Positions 14,146 through 14,435 of a stretch of DNA of 14,435 nt are shown piece after piece. Source of the DNA: CAVSBT01 sp964609465 (GTDB taxonomy: Bacteria; Chloroflexota; Dehalococcoidia; DSTF01; JALHUB01); the NCBI GenBank assembly GCA_964609465.1, contig CAZSSQ010000064.1, forward strand, positions 1 through 14,435. The letters run 5' to 3'. Both the position numbers and the translations under genes were made by a program. The first letter of the stretch is position 1. Each line of letters begins with the position of its first letter. The notes under the pieces were generated by a model. That model was not told the origin of the DNA. It saw only the letters and a program-made list of their open reading frames with translations, and did no database searches.

Positions 14146-14155
14146 TATTTCATTC
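14146..14155 (-). repeat. Right copy of a 10-bp inverted repeat flanking fic
   Basis: TATTTCATTC, the reverse complement of GAATGAAATA at 12925-12934. It lies 4 bp upstream of the fic start codon and so in its leader. Confidence 0.4.
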
Positions 14156-14177
14156 CGTGTTACTAGAACTCAGCCTT

Positions 14178-14186
14178 ATTTTACCA
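14178..14186 (-). promoter_or_regulatory. Possible extended -10 promoter of fic
   Basis: On the minus strand TGGTAAAAT gives a TGn extended -10 with TAAAAT, about 30 nt upstream of the expected transcript-to-start distance for the GTG at 14141. No good -35 is paired with it. Another -10-like TATACT lies at 14198-14203 but also lacks a -35. Confidence 0.3.
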
Positions 14187-14241
14187 AATGGACGAGAAGT
14201 ATAACAGTGGTGTGTGCCGCCGCCTTCCGAGCCGCGTGGTG

Positions 14242-14435
14242 TCAGGCGCCGCGCATGCCCTCGAAGCTGATGGTGGGGCGCCGGCGGGCTTTGATGGCCT
14301 CCGCGCTGCCTTCGGCCAGGGCGCTGACGATCAGAGGCAAGGCCACCGTGGCCTCGACGTTGACGGTGACAGTGTTGGCGTCGGGGGCGATCTTGCGCCA
14401 GGACTGCGCCTCCTCGAAGGTGCAGCCGGAGAGGC
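14242..14435 (-). CDS. Deoxyhypusine-synthase-like protein (C-terminal fragment at window edge)
   Basis: The last 63 residues are present; the gene continues past the right edge. The fragment reads LSGCTFEEAQSWRKIAPDAN, then TVTVNVEATVALPLIVSALAEG, ending FEGMRGA. This matches the end of deoxyhypusine synthase, including the catalytic lysine region: SWRKI corresponds to SWGKI around Lys329 of the human enzyme, so the Lys is kept while the preceding Gly is Arg. The N-terminal NAD-binding part cannot be checked. Bacteria lack eIF5A, so bacterial homologues probably act on polyamines, for example in homospermidine-type aminobutyl transfer. Proximity to an agmatinase-type gene supports that. The exact reaction is unknown. 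Confidence 0.8.
   Translation of the reverse strand, partial: LSGCTFEEAQSWRKIAPDANTVTVNVEATVALPLIVSALAEGSAEAIKARRRPTISFEGMRGA

Overview
This is GC-rich bacterial chromosomal DNA (roughly two thirds G+C by eye) with dense, short-spaced genes and many GTG/TTG starts. I infer Chloroflexota, probably a Dehalococcoidia-like lineage. The reasons are a short, domain-poor YidC followed by Jag, a deoxyhypusine-synthase-like gene near an agmatinase-type gene, and TPR/transglycosylase and hypothetical proteins that look typical of that group. This is a family-level impression; nothing here proves the taxonomy.

Layout. (1) Positions 1-691 (minus) hold the N-terminal 230 residues of a TIGR03960-type B12-binding radical SAM protein, divergent from a hypothetical protein (911-1699, plus) that may be a TIM barrel. 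(2) Positions 1746-2267 (plus) hold a MerR-family regulator whose promoter sits so close to its ATG that the mRNA is probably leaderless. It converges on an unrecognised protein (2347-2829, minus). (3) Positions 2910-5225 (plus) hold a large TPR lipoprotein ending in a soluble lytic transglycosylase domain. (4) From a near-consensus promoter at 5234-5262 runs an origin-type cluster, all plus: rpmH, rnpA, yidD, an eight-repeat PQQ/BamB-like propeller lipoprotein, yidC, jag, a PfkB-family sugar kinase, parA, parB and a DinB-family protein. Overlaps at rnpA/yidD, yidC/jag, kinase/parA and parA/parB suggest one long transcription unit. (5) Minus-strand genes close the window: an agmatinase-family hydrolase (11972-12862), a Fic-family AMPylator-type protein (12975-14141) and the C-terminus of a deoxyhypusine-synthase-like protein (14242 to the window edge).

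How it fits together. RnpA (RNase P protein), L34, YidD/YidC and Jag form the conserved RNA-processing and membrane-insertion set that normally lies near oriC. ParA and ParB form the chromosome segregation pair, and their target is present: a near-perfect parS site at 6096-6111, 3.6 kb upstream of parA, in the leader or extreme 5' end of the propeller gene. No dnaA, dnaN, mnmG or rsmG is visible, and no DnaA-box cluster, so the origin itself is not in this window. The agmatinase and the deoxyhypusine-synthase-like gene form a probable polyamine pair, separated by the fic gene. No tRNA, rRNA, CRISPR array or insertion sequence was seen. No gene-free stretch exceeds 300 bases; the longest (692-910) holds two divergent promoters.
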